Assembly (NCBI GenBank): GCA_937959275.1
Contig: CALGLU010000086.1
Coordinates: forward strand, 1 to 64,000
DNA: 64,000 bases
Direction of reading: 5' to 3'
Source of the DNA: an uncultured Saprospiraceae bacterium
Lineage (GTDB): Bacteria > Bacteroidota > Bacteroidia > Chitinophagales > Saprospiraceae
The notes below the pieces were generated by a model. It made no database searches, was not told the origin of the DNA, and saw only the letters and a list, made by a program, of their open reading frames with translations. Within the stretch, counting starts at the first letter, position 1. Each line of letters starts with the position of its first letter. The position numbers and the translations under genes were made by a program. Shown piece after piece: positions 54,418 to 63,337 of the stretch.

Positions 54418-57400
54418 TTAATTAGATTTCAACTCGTTGTAATATTCCTCAACAAGCTGTCTATAATATGGTCTCAAAGAAGGCGAAATCGTCTTATACA
54501 TCTCTACCTCTGCTTCCCTCTTTTTGATATATTCCTCAATTGATGGTGGCAACTTTCTCTCCATTTGAAGAGCCGTTTCCCCCTTTCTCTTATTATCAAA
54601 TTCTCGTTGTTTATCAGCCTTTTCAACCTCTAGTAATCGCGTCTCGATCTGATTTTGACGCATCAATGTCTCTCGATCTAATCGCTTATTGACGAGATCT
54701 GTTTCAGTCTCATTCATCTGTTCGATAATCTCTTTTAACTCTTCTGACATCCCTTTGCCTTCTTCACCTCGCTGTTGCTGCATTTCTTCCAATGCTTTTC
54801 TCATTGCTGCTTGCCTTGCAGCTGCTTGAGCCCATTCCTTAGCGCCTTTACCCTTACCTTCTTTCAATTCTTGGGCCATTTTCTGTAAGTCTCCATTCAG
54901 TCCCTTCTGCCCTTCTGTAATTTTATCTTTTGGCTCGCCTCCTTTTCCTCCTTTTTTACCCTTCTTTTTCCCTTTCTCACCCTGGCCAGGATTATTACAC
55001 ATCTGGCTACCTGCCATCATACTACCCATTTGCTGTTGCATTTGATCCATGGCTTCTGCCAACATCAAGGCTAGATCATTTAGGTTTTTCATTGCAAATC
55101 GTTGGTTCTGATTCGCCACTGCTTTTTCTCGCTCTTCTAGATTACTGAGGGAGGTTTTAAAATTATATTTAATCTCCGTCACTTTTTCTGTAACAAAAGA
55201 TTCGATTGCCATTTGTCGTTTACTCAATGCTTCGAGACTATCCTGTACGAGTTGGAAGTCATCTTTGATTTTAAACTGGTCCTGTACTAAATCTCGAAAC
55301 CTAGGCGTCACAACGTTTGTCCGATTTAGATTAGATACTAAGTCTTCTTGATCAAATGATAATGTCACGATGTTTTCTAACAATTGTCTGAGCGCTTTAA
55401 TATCCTCTTCTAATTGCTCCTCTTCGCTAGATTCCATTTGCTCCTCCATCTGCTGAGCCATCTGCATCATTTTACCTGCAGCACTTTTTTGCGATTTAGC
55501 GGCACCAGACTTTTGATCCTGTTCTAATTGTTCTTCAGAATCATCCAAGTCTTCCTGGATATCTTCCATCTGCTCTTCTGTTTCATCACCTAAGTCTTTA
55601 GGAAATTCCAGCTCTTCGTTTTTCTCTTCTATTTCTTCCTGCTTTTCTTTTATCTCTTCGAATTTTTCATTGATTTCTTCTTGTTCTTTTTTAAGCTCTT
55701 CATCAGATTTTTCTTCCTTTTCTGTCTCCTCACTTAGCTGCTCTTGCTGCTCTGCTAGTTTTTCTAATTCTTCGATCTGATCTTGGACTTCCTTCTCTAC
55801 CTCTAATTGTTTGAACAACTCAAGCATTCTTTCCATGTCCTGCTCCATTTGCTCATCGGACATCTCCATTTGCTCCATCATCTCAATAGATTCTTCTTTA
55901 TTCAATTCTTGCATCAGCTCTTCTATCTTCTCCATCAATTCTTGCTGCTCTTCTGACATCACATCTTCCAACATTTCTTGGAGCTTCTCCTGTTTTTTCT
56001 CTAACTGCTCGTCACGATCTTTAAATTCCTCTTGGTTCTCAAGATTCTCTTCTAATTTCTTTTTGGCTTCATCTAATTTTTTCTGCAGTTCTTTTTGCTC
56101 TTCCATCATTTTCTCTAGCTCCTTCTTGTCTTGCCAATCCATCTCTTTTTCATTGAGCAATTTCTCTCTTAACTCCTTCATTCGTTCTCGGAGTTTTTTC
56201 ATCTCTTTTATTGATTCCTCCAGATTCTTTTTTATCTCTTCTTCATTCTCATCTTCCAAATCATCAATCTCATCTAATGTCGGTAAGATGAAATTCATAA
56301 TGCCCGTCTTCGCAGATTTATTCCCATTGACAGCATCATTATCAAATACCTCAAAGTAGTAACTCACTTGATACCCTGGCTTAATGTCTAGGGCCGCGAT
56401 GTCGAAGAGGTAATCGTAAGGCGTCTCTAACTGCCCTTTAATTTCCAAAGGCTTTGCTTCTTTTGCAATTTCCTTTCCGTTCTCATTGGTGACTGTATAA
56501 TGAAAATGGAGTTTATTCATTCCATAATCATCTGAAGCCTGACCCACAAAATAAATGACATCTTGCTCGACACTATCTTGAAAAGGAGTGACATTTATTG
56601 ACGGATGATTATCTGGAATCACATTAATAGAATAGCTGACTGAATCGCCCTGAGGCATAAATTGATTTGAGATATAGACCTTATAAATCTCATCTCTGTA
56701 TTGAGTCTTCTTGTAGCTGTATGCATTATCTCCATTTGGATCTGCATTCACTTGTTTGCTATTAAAACTCAGAATTAATTCATCAGTGTGGCTTGTATTA
56801 AAATCCCACGATATACGTGTACCTACGGGAACAATGACATCACCTATGTTAGCAATGGATTCGTCCGTTCTACCAGTGTATGATGGATAATCCAAGCGAA
56901 GACCAAAATCTAATAAATTAGGCTTTGGCAATACATTGAGTTCGTATGCCTTCGAATTTATTTTACCAGAGTAAAAACTAAAATTAATTGGCTTCTGAAC
57001 ATTTTTAAAGGTATACCTGAATCGATCATTCTCTTCACGAGTCATCCGATATTGATAGTTCTCTACATCGATAAACACTACATCGGGCAACGCATCTCCA
57101 TCAATGCGCACATCAATATTAAAATCTTGATGTTGTAGAACCTCTAAATCCTCTTGTACAACATTGAAGTGGAAAGGCGCAGCTTTCTCAAATTCAGTAT
57201 TGTTATTAATAATCCGATACGTACTATCCTTAATGATACTAGGTGCCGCAAATAAAATAAATAGCAGGACCATTAAGGGTGGCAAGGCATATCGTAAATA
57301 CTTTCTATTTTTTTGCAAATCGATTGCTGATCGAAATGGAACGACACTTATTTTTTCAGCTTTTTGATTGATACTCGCTTCGATAAGGTTTCGCTGTGTC

Positions 57401-57765
57401 GAAGATTGGCTTTGCTCTTTAAGTTGTAATACATTAAGCAGTTTATCCTCCACATCACCAAAATGATCTCCTATAATAGAGGCTGCTTGTTGATGATTGA
57501 TAATTTTACCTAGCTTGAAATAATTGAGTAAAGGGAGAAAGACCCAAAAGCCCAATGCTGCTAGGCTTGTCAACAAAAATCCGAAGAACATGAATTTTCT
57601 TACTCCTTTGCCTAAATAGAATTGATATTCTAAGAAGTTGAATGCTAAGAAGAGAATAAGCACCAGTGCTGTGGTAAACAGTGCTCCTTTGATCAGTTTA
57701 TTCGCATAATACTTACGAATGAATCGATCAAGCTTTTCAATCAGAAGGTGATAATTTCCTTTCAT
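54418..57765 (-). CDS. DUF4175 family coiled-coil membrane protein
   Basis: This is a 1115-residue protein with three TM helices near the N-terminus (LIKGALFTTALVLILFLAFN, FMFFGFLLTSLAALGFWVFL, LRYALPPLMVLLFILFAAP). An extracytoplasmic beta-rich region (~190-490) precedes a very long Glu/Lys/Gln-rich coiled coil (~500-760, e.g. EEIKKNLEESIKEMKKLRER). Methionine- and glycine/lysine-rich stretches follow (QMQQQMGSMMAGSQMCN; GKKKGKKGGKGG). It matches DUF4175, an envelope protein of unknown role. The opposite strand shows a long Ser/Ile/Phe-rich open frame that is only a shadow of the coiled coil. Confidence 0.9.
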   Translation of the reverse strand: MKGNYHLLIEKLDRFIRKYYANKLIKGALFTTALVLILFLAFNFLEYQFYLGKGVRKFMFFGFLLTSLAALGFWVFLPLLNYFKLGKIINHQQAASIIGDHFGDVEDKLLNVLQLKEQSQSSTQRNLIEASINQKAEKISVVPFRSAIDLQKNRKYLRYALPPLMVLLFILFAAPSIIKDSTYRIINNNTEFEKAAPFHFNVVQEDLEVLQHQDFNIDVRIDGDALPDVVFIDVENYQYRMTREENDRFRYTFKNVQKPINFSFYSGKINSKAYELNVLPKPNLLDFGLRLDYPSYTGRTDESIANIGDVIVPVGTRISWDFNTSHTDELILSFNSKQVNADPNGDNAYSYKKTQYRDEIYKVYISNQFMPQGDSVSYSINVIPDNHPSINVTPFQDSVEQDVIYFVGQASDDYGMNKLHFHYTVTNENGKEIAKEAKPLEIKGQLETPYDYLFDIAALDIKPGYQVSYYFEVFDNDAVNGNKSAKTGIMNFILPTLDEIDDLEDENEEEIKKNLEESIKEMKKLRERMKELREKLLNEKEMDWQDKKELEKMMEEQKELQKKLDEAKKKLEENLENQEEFKDRDEQLEKKQEKLQEMLEDVMSEEQQELMEKIEELMQELNKEESIEMMEQMEMSDEQMEQDMERMLELFKQLEVEKEVQDQIEELEKLAEQQEQLSEETEKEEKSDEELKKEQEEINEKFEEIKEKQEEIEEKNEELEFPKDLGDETEEQMEDIQEDLDDSEEQLEQDQKSGAAKSQKSAAGKMMQMAQQMEEQMESSEEEQLEEDIKALRQLLENIVTLSFDQEDLVSNLNRTNVVTPRFRDLVQDQFKIKDDFQLVQDSLEALSKRQMAIESFVTEKVTEIKYNFKTSLSNLEEREKAVANQNQRFAMKNLNDLALMLAEAMDQMQQQMGSMMAGSQMCNNPGQGEKGKKKGKKGGKGGEPKDKITEGQKGLNGDLQKMAQELKEGKGKGAKEWAQAAARQAAMRKALEEMQQQRGEEGKGMSEELKEIIEQMNETETDLVNKRLDRETLMRQNQIETRLLEVEKADKQREFDNKRKGETALQMERKLPPSIEEYIKKREAEVEMYKTISPSLRPYYRQLVEEYYNELKSN

Positions 57766-57990
57766 TTACGTTACACTCTTTTACATCTTTAAGGATGAAA
57801 AACCATCAATTAGTCTACTGATACGGGCTATATCGCAATCAAGTCGCCAATATCGTAGTTTTATACCTGTAAGTCAAGGGTTTACACTAGTTACTTCATT
57901 AATAAAATTATGTTAAATACTTTCAAATAATGATGTCCAGACCATACCACTTCATCATTTTCACTAACGATTAACAATGACTACGTCAAT

Positions 57991-58440
57991 CTAATTTGAT
58001 AACATTTGCTTGACTAAGACTGAAATTGCCTTTCCATCTGCCTTACCAGCTAATTCTGCGGAAGCAGCCCCCATCACCTTGCCCATATCAGCCATCGAGC
58101 TAGCACCAAGCTTGTCGATAATACCTGAAATGACAGATTTAAGTTCAGTTTCATCCATTTGTTCTGGCAGGTAGGTCTCTAAGACTGCTATTTCTTCGCG
58201 TTCAACCACGGCAAGGTCTTCTCGACCCTGTTTGACATAGATATCTAAAGATTCTTTACGTTGCTTAACTAACTTTTGGATGAGTTTGATTTCTCGATCT
58301 TCAGTGATCTCGCTGCCTGTTCCATCTGTTTTCATGATGAGAAGGGCTGCTTTGGCAGCACGGATACTTCTTAATTTGGCCTGATCTTTTGCTTTCATCG
58401 CCTCTTTCAGGTCTCCTATTAGTCTTTTCTCTAAACTCAT
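57991..58440 (-). CDS. yqeY: GatB/YqeY domain protein
   Basis: This is a 149-residue YqeY protein: MSLEKRLIGDLKEAMKAKDQ, ILETYLPEQM-like VLETYLPEQMDETEL, MADMGKVMGAASAELAGKAD and the C-terminal ISVLVKQMLS. It is related to the tRNA-binding tail of GatB and thought to act on tRNA or translation. It starts 1 bp after the rsmA stop, so the genes are co-transcribed. Confidence 0.93.
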   Translation of the reverse strand: MSLEKRLIGDLKEAMKAKDQAKLRSIRAAKAALLIMKTDGTGSEITEDREIKLIQKLVKQRKESLDIYVKQGREDLAVVEREEIAVLETYLPEQMDETELKSVISGIIDKLGASSMADMGKVMGAASAELAGKADGKAISVLVKQMLSN

Positions 58441-58441
58441 A

Positions 58442-59209
58442 CTATTGATTTTGAATCATTAATGTTAATTCTATAAAGTTTTGAACGCTCAATTGTTCAG
58501 GACGCTTTCTAAAAATAGCATCCTCAAGAAGTTTTTCATCCTCTATCATTGGCTTTAAGGTGTTGCGGAGCATTTTTCTACGTTGGCCGAATGATGACTT
58601 GACCACCGATCTGAATTGCCCAGTATTCACCTCTTTAGGAAGAATAGGATTGCGTTCGAATAACAAAACACTGGAATTCACTTTTGGAGGTGGACTGAAA
58701 GAGCCTGGCGAGACTTTAAAGACAGTTTTGCCTTGATAATAAACTTGAGTCAATACACTGATCGCTCCGTAGGTCTTAGATCCATGAGGCGCAATGATCC
58801 GATCAGCCATTTCTTTTTGAAACATCCCGATGATCCATGGGATATGGTTTTGGTATAAAATAGATTGAAAGATAATCTGGCTAGAAATGTTGTACGGAAA
58901 GTTTCCAAGGAGGACAAACTCCTTTTCATCAAACATGGTGTCAAGGCGCTGCTTTAAAAAATCACCCGATATCAATCGGTCTTTAATGCCTTTGAATTCT
59001 CTTTTTAAATAGGCAATCATATCTCGATCTGCATCCACGGCTTTAAAGTCTATCTCTTGGCCAATTAAATGTTTTGTCAACACACCCTTGCCCGGCCCCA
59101 CTTCAAGAATCGGAAGACCATCTGCTTTTTCAATGGCAAGTCTAACAATTGCTTCAGCAAGGGATTCATTGACTAGGAAATGCTGGCCGTAGGATTTTTT
59201 AGCTCTCAC
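58442..59209 (-). CDS. rsmA: 16S rRNA (A1518/A1519-N6) dimethyltransferase RsmA/KsgA
   Basis: This is a 255-residue protein with GTG start at 59207-59209; no ATG is near. It contains KKSYGQHFLVNESLAEAIVR, SAM motif ILEVGPGKGVLTKHLIG, the catalytic LLGNFPYNISSQI (NxPY-type) and the RNA-binding tail FGQRRKMLRNTLKPMI. It dimethylates two adenosines in the 3' hairpin of 16S rRNA. The first ~60 bp of this gene are repeated at 61097-61158, marking the edge of a tandem duplication. Confidence 0.95.
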   Translation of the reverse strand: MRAKKSYGQHFLVNESLAEAIVRLAIEKADGLPILEVGPGKGVLTKHLIGQEIDFKAVDADRDMIAYLKREFKGIKDRLISGDFLKQRLDTMFDEKEFVLLGNFPYNISSQIIFQSILYQNHIPWIIGMFQKEMADRIIAPHGSKTYGAISVLTQVYYQGKTVFKVSPGSFSPPPKVNSSVLLFERNPILPKEVNTGQFRSVVKSSFGQRRKMLRNTLKPMIEDEKLLEDAIFRKRPEQLSVQNFIELTLMIQNQ

Positions 59210-59530
59210 AGTGCAAAAGTAGGTCTTTGAATCTGCAATTTCATGTGTATCCCCAACGCACTTGAATTTGACCTATTTACTGCTGCCTATTTTTTCAATA
59301 TCTGCGTTACAAAGCCTCGTAATAGCACCACTATGTCAACGTTTTGTGCCTTGATCTTAAAAAAATATCCTCACATTAAACAGGTCAAAACCAAATCCGT
59401 TGGGTATATATATCTATCTCTCTCCATGTTTTTAGAAATGTACAAATAGAAAATACCTCAAAATACTATACTATCGGGTAGTAAATAGGCTTTGTTATGC
59501 GCCAACTTTGGAAAAAGAAAAACCACAAGC
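59210..59530. other. Intergenic region upstream of the first HTH gene
   Basis: It holds the inverted-repeat element (59248-59408) and a degenerate version of the operator palindrome (about 59467-59480). The matching region of the second unit is 61160-61479. Confidence 0.6.
59248..59408. repeat. Dispersed inverted-repeat element, long copy
   Basis: The arm at 59248-59274 (TATCCCCAACGCACTTGAAT then TTGACCT) is inverted relative to 59382-59408 (AGGTCAAAACCAAATCCGTT then GGGTATA), around a 107-bp centre. It shares arms with 19573-19660 and whole length with 61193-61355. Confidence 0.75.
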
Positions 59531-59758
59531 ATGAATCCGCCAACTTCAATATCCAAAAGAGAAAGACAAATTCTAATGCTCATCGCATGGGAGTTAACCA
59601 TTAATGAGATCGCGAATAAACTATTTATCAGTCCGCACACAGTCATCTCTCATCGCAGGCATTTAATGCAAAAATTAAAAGTAAAAAATACTGCGGGGAT
59701 GATTCGCCGAGCTTTTGAAACTAAACTCTTGCGTCTCCCTAAAGTACATTCAGCATAA
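59531..59758 (+). CDS. Small LuxR-type HTH regulator, copy A
   Basis: This is 75 residues from ATG 59531; an upstream in-frame ATG at 59492 would add 13 residues, but copy B supports the shorter form. It is essentially only a LuxR/GerE HTH: SKRERQILMLIAWELTINEI then ANKLFISPHTVISHRRHLMQ and KLKVKNTAGMIRRAFE. There is no receiver or ligand-binding domain, so activity may be controlled by expression or by heterodimer formation. It is followed 90 bp later by an S74 fiber gene. The product is nearly identical to copy B 1949 bp downstream. Confidence 0.85.
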   Translation: MNPPTSISKRERQILMLIAWELTINEIANKLFISPHTVISHRRHLMQKLKVKNTAGMIRRAFETKLLRLPKVHSA

Positions 59759-59848
59759 ATTAGTCGCAAAACCAAATTTTATATCATTTAAAAACCCGTC
59801 CTGCCAAGTCAGGGCCTAAACAATCTTTAACCTTTTAAAAAAATTAAA

Positions 59849-60994
59849 ATGAAAACTTTTTATTTAAAAACACTTGTTATCCTTGTTCTCCTTCCACTGT
59901 TTTCCATTGACTTAGAAGCTCAACAGACAGAAATAGAATACGATTCTGGAATTTTTAACCCACAATTATTATTGAAAGAAACCGATGGTGGGTTTTCAAG
60001 ATTGAATTTTGAAAATAACAACACAGGTTTCTAGACACTTGCTGGTCGTACTGGCAATATTTCTGATTTCATTGTTTATTATCATAATGGTACCAACGGC
60101 AAAGATATCATCAACGTTAATGGACCCAATAATAAAACGACTTTTGACTCTGGTGTTGAAGTTCTTACTGACGCTGGCACTACACTCAACCCTTCAACTC
60201 TAGAACTCGCAGAAAATAACACGACTGGTTATTCTGTTCTTCGCTATACAAATACCAATGTCCCAGGGTCCTTTACTACCGAAGTGAATAATCAATATAG
60301 CAGTGCAATTGCAGGAAATGCAGATTATAGAATAAATTTTTCAGAGGATGGCATTAATAAAAGGACCATCTTCTCTGCTCTGTATGCATATAGAGACCAC
60401 ACGGGTATAAGTCTAACGAATTCAAAAGATGAAAGAGTTGGTATTAGAACTGGTGCTCCACTGACTGACTTACATCTTGTACATAAAAATGGCATCACCG
60501 GCCACGGTTTTAGAATTGAACACGAAGGATCAAATAATCACTGGTGGAAAATGTATGTCTCTGATGGTAATGGCACATTGTCTTTCAGAAATAGTGCAAG
60601 TCCTAATTCTAATGTTGGGACCTTTGCAACAAACGGCACTTACACAGCTAGTGATAGTAGGTTAAAAAGAGATATCGAAGAAGCTCCCTATGGACTTAAG
60701 GAAGTTATGAAAATGAATGCCAAGAGATACCATTATAAATCGGATAAAAAAGACGAACAGAAGAGCATCGGATTTATTGCACAAGACATTAATGAAATTT
60801 CACCGGAGCTCGTCCTTTATGATGTTGAAGCTGATCAATATAGTTTAAATTATGCGGCGATAAATGTGATCGCAATTAAAGCTATCCAAGAACAGCAAAA
60901 CATTATTGAAGATAAAGTCAAAGACATCAATAATTTAAAATCTGAAATGGCCTCTCTCCGTGCGATGATAGAAGATATCAAATCAAACAAATAA
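59849..60994 (+). pseudogene. Secreted S74 'tail fiber' gene, copy A, with in-frame TAG
   Basis: ATG 59849 opens a signal peptide and AQQTEIEYDSGIFNPQLLLK. TAG falls at 60032-60034 where both paralogues have TGG (Trp: FWTLAARNG or EWTLAARNG; here F-stop-TLAGRTG). The same frame continues without shift to 60994, ending in a chaperone-of-endosialidase (S74) domain: ASDSRLKRDIEEAPYGLKEV with the Ser...Lys pair, GFIAQDINEISPELV, then a coiled coil. The full length would be 381 residues. It is a single TGG-to-TAG nonsense change, or an amber readthrough. Downstream ATG 60284 could give an N-truncated protein without a signal peptide. Confidence 0.8.
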
Positions 60995-61029
60995 AACGCA
61001 CACCTTAAAATCTACATGTGAACATATAT

Positions 61030-61060
61030 TCCAGAGGCACTTATGTCTCTGGAGCATTTT
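61030..61060 (+). terminator. Intrinsic terminator after fiber copy A
   Basis: TCCAGAGGCA pairs with TGTCTCTGGA (10 bp, one G-T) around a 4-nt loop, followed by GCATTTTATT. Confidence 0.6.
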
Positions 61061-61096
61061 ATTAATACACTTCAGATCTTACTAAGCTCCATATTG

Positions 61097-61158
61097 ATTC
61101 AGCAACTGACTCATTGACTAGGAAATGCTGGCCTCAGGATTTTTTAGCTCTCACGATA
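61097..61158 (-). pseudogene. Duplicated 5' fragment of rsmA
   Basis: On the minus strand this copy reads RAKKS-stop-GQHFLVNES, against RAKKSYGQHFLVNES in the intact rsmA. It includes the promoter-side flank and stops where the homology to rsmA ends near the TTCAGCAA at 61097 (59151 in the original). The offset of ~1946-1949 bp equals that of the HTH and fiber genes. Confidence 0.85.
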
Positions 61159-61192
61159 CAAAAGTAGGTCTGTGAATCTGCCATTTCATGTG

Positions 61193-61355
61193 CATACACA
61201 ACGCACTTGAATTTGACCTATTTCGTGCTGTCTATTTTTTCAATCTCTGCGCTACAAAGACTCGGAATAGCCCCACTATTTCTACGTTTTGTGACTTGAT
61301 CTTATAAAAATAGCCTCACATTAAACAAGTCTAATCCAAATCCGTATAGTATATA
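61193..61355. repeat. Dispersed inverted-repeat element, duplicated copy
   Basis: This is the same organisation as 59248-59408, with diverged right arm (ATCCAAATCCGTATAGTAT). It probably arose as part of the tandem duplication rather than by independent insertion. Confidence 0.7.
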
Positions 61356-61412
61356 CTTATCTAACTCTATCCATGTTTTTAGGGATAAACAACTCCGAAT
61401 CAGCTCAATATA

Positions 61413-61428
61413 CTACCCAATTGGGTAG
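61413..61428. promoter_or_regulatory. Palindromic operator candidate for the LuxR-type HTH
   Basis: CTACCCAATTGGGTAG is a perfect 16-bp palindrome 51 bp before the HTH copy B start. Its halves TACCCAA/TTGGGTA resemble LuxR/NarL-family half-sites. In unit A the same position carries a degraded form (CTATACTATCGGGTAG). Autoregulation is a reasonable inference. A TTTTG-containing -7-like box lies just downstream. Confidence 0.5.
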
Positions 61429-61479
61429 GTAATTAGGTTTTGTTATGCGCCATCTTTGGAAAAAGAAAAAACCTCTAGT

Positions 61480-61707
61480 ATGAATACATCAACTTCCATC
61501 TCCGAAAGAGAAAGACAAATTCTAATGCTTATCGCATGGGAACTCACAATTAATGAGATCGCCAATAAATTATTTATTAGTCCTCACACAGTCGTCTCTC
61601 ATCGCAAGAGTTTAATGCAAAAACTAAAAGTTAAAAATACTGCGGGGATGATTCGCCGAGCTTTTGAAACTAAGCTCTTACATCTTCCTAAGGTACACGC
61701 AGCATAA
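61480..61707 (+). CDS. Small LuxR-type HTH regulator, copy B
   Basis: This is 75 residues from ATG 61480; a TTG-initiated form from 61456 is possible. SERERQILMLIAWELTINEI, ANKLFISPHTVVSHRKSLMQ and KLKVKNTAGMIRRAFE differ from copy A by a handful of mostly conservative residues, so the protein is under purifying selection. It is a stand-alone GerE/LuxR HTH with no sensory domain. It precedes fiber gene B by 90 bp, exactly as in unit A. Confidence 0.88.
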   Translation: MNTSTSISERERQILMLIAWELTINEIANKLFISPHTVVSHRKSLMQKLKVKNTAGMIRRAFETKLLHLPKVHAA

Positions 61708-61797
61708 GTTAGTCGTAAAACCAAATTTTTTATATCACTTAAAAATCGTCCTGCTCTGCAAGGGCTAAAACAATCTTTAACCTTTAAAAAAAATACA

Positions 61798-63171
61798 ATG
61801 AAAACTTCTAAACAAACCATTCTATTATTTGCAACATGCTTTGCATTCTGTGTGAGTTTACAAGCACAGCAAACTGAGATTGAGCACACTTCAACTGGCA
61901 CAAGTCCCCAATTATTACTTACTGAAGCTTCTACGAGTTATGGCAGATTAACAATGAAAAATAAAGAAAAAGGAGAATGGACATTAGCAGCTCGCAATGG
62001 TCCCGGAACTAATGATGATGACTTTAATATTTATTTTGATGATTTAGGTGGTAACGTCGGTAATGTTATCAATATTGATGGTGACAATAGGAGAACAACC
62101 TATGAATCCGACATTAAGATTAACAATCATTTAACAGAACCTATCATGACCTTTGATGTGGAAGACAAAAATTCTGCTTATATCAACTTTGAAGCGAATG
62201 GCGGAAGTGGAATTGGAGGTTACTTTAAATATTTCGCCCAACAAGGAGGAACAGCTGTTCCATCCTATTTTGAGATAAAAGCTCCTGGTGGCAATAATTA
62301 TCTGTCTATGTTTGGTGGATCATCCAGTACATTCGGTCCGGGAGAACTTGGAAGTGGAGCTGGTGGAGGAGGAAGATTGAGAGTTGTTCATAATTCAACT
62401 TCCGATTCACCAACCCTCAGACTCATCGAAGAAGGCACTTCAGATTTTGTTCGATTATTTTTTACAAATCAATCTGTACCTGCAAATCGATTCAATATTG
62501 CTGCCAATCCTGGAAGTAGCAGCCCAAGATTGGATTTAGGTTTTAATGGTTCAGCTGTTCTTTCTGTTGATGGAGATGATGAACGTATAGGAATCGAAGA
62601 TACAACACCGGAATATACCTTGTCTGTTGATCATGCTTCAGGTAGTCCAAGTGCGGGTTCTGACCATGGTTTCAACATTGAAAATAGCTCAAATTCTGAT
62701 AGCTGGACTTTTTACACACGTACAAGTACTGGCGATCTCCAAATATTTCATGATCCAAATACGCAAGATATTTTAAACCCGATTCTAAGAGGAACATTTG
62801 ATTCAGGTAATGGTGCATATACAAATAACTCAGATATACGGCTAAAGAAAAATATTACGACCCTAGATAGTCAACTGGATAAAGTCATGCAGTTACGCCC
62901 AACAAGATATCAGTTTAAAAATGTAGATCCAGATAATCAAGAATATAGTCTAGGATTAATCGCACAAGAGGTTCAGAAAGTGATCCCAGAAGTTGTAAGC
63001 CAAATTACTTCTATCGAAGAACATGGGACTGATCATTTGGGTATTTCCTATTCTGAATTAATCCCAGTGTTAATTAGAGCAATCCAAGATCAGCAAGACA
63101 TTATTACTGACCTTCAAAAAGAAATGGCCTCTCAGAAAATATTAATTAAAAAAATGGCATCCAATAATTAA
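61798..63171 (+). CDS. Secreted S74 'tail fiber domain' protein, copy B
   Basis: This is a 457-residue protein with signal peptide (QTILLFATCFAFCVSLQA) and the shared N-terminal motif QQTEIEHTSTGTSPQLLLTE. A beta-rich middle with Gly/Ser-rich stretches follows. The S74 chaperone/autoprotease domain (~345-440) shows NSDIRLKKNITTLDSQLDKV (Ser and Lys of the cleavage dyad), PTRYQFKNVDPDNQEYSLGL and IAQEVQKVIPEVV, then a C-terminal coiled coil that would trimerise. Such domains release themselves after folding a trimeric fiber. A surface adhesin or fiber is likely; there are no other phage genes around it. Confidence 0.88.
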   Translation: MKTSKQTILLFATCFAFCVSLQAQQTEIEHTSTGTSPQLLLTEASTSYGRLTMKNKEKGEWTLAARNGPGTNDDDFNIYFDDLGGNVGNVINIDGDNRRTTYESDIKINNHLTEPIMTFDVEDKNSAYINFEANGGSGIGGYFKYFAQQGGTAVPSYFEIKAPGGNNYLSMFGGSSSTFGPGELGSGAGGGGRLRVVHNSTSDSPTLRLIEEGTSDFVRLFFTNQSVPANRFNIAANPGSSSPRLDLGFNGSAVLSVDGDDERIGIEDTTPEYTLSVDHASGSPSAGSDHGFNIENSSNSDSWTFYTRTSTGDLQIFHDPNTQDILNPILRGTFDSGNGAYTNNSDIRLKKNITTLDSQLDKVMQLRPTRYQFKNVDPDNQEYSLGLIAQEVQKVIPEVVSQITSIEEHGTDHLGISYSELIPVLIRAIQDQQDIITDLQKEMASQKILIKKMASNN

Positions 63172-63200
63172 TAAGCTATCCAAAAAATCTCTTGTACCCA

Positions 63201-63234
63201 AATAAGGAGAGACGTGAATCATCTCTCCTTATTT
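63201..63234 (+). terminator. Intrinsic terminator after fiber copy B
   Basis: AATAAGGAGAGA pairs with TCTCTCCTTATT as a perfect 12-bp stem with a 9-nt loop. It separates fiber B from fiber C. Confidence 0.7.
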
Positions 63235-63337
63235 AAACATACTACTTAAGAAATTATAAAAATAAACTTCCTTGATTTCCATAGAGTTGTCTCATTCTTG
63301 AGCTACTAATTTAATAACAATTTCTAAAAAATTTCAA

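Larger units (their letters stand above)
60995..61479. other. Intergenic region between duplication units
   Basis: It contains, in order, a terminator (61030-61060), the rsmA 5' fragment (61097-61158), the inverted-repeat element (61193-61355) and the operator palindrome (61413-61428). Confidence 0.7.

Noticed and set aside
55811-56359. A 182-codon plus-strand frame very rich in Ser, Ile and Phe.
   Set aside because: It is the antisense shadow of the Glu/Lys coiled coil of the DUF4175 protein.
59243-59449. A 68-codon frame across the first long inverted-repeat element.
   Set aside because: It follows the repeat's sequence, and the duplicated copy at 61.2 kb does not preserve the frame.
60032-60034. 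Genome-wide recoding of TAG, prompted by in-frame TAG codons at 16830 and 60032.
   Set aside because: Several clear genes in the window terminate at TAG, and the other interrupted gene uses TAA, so simple nonsense mutation fits better.
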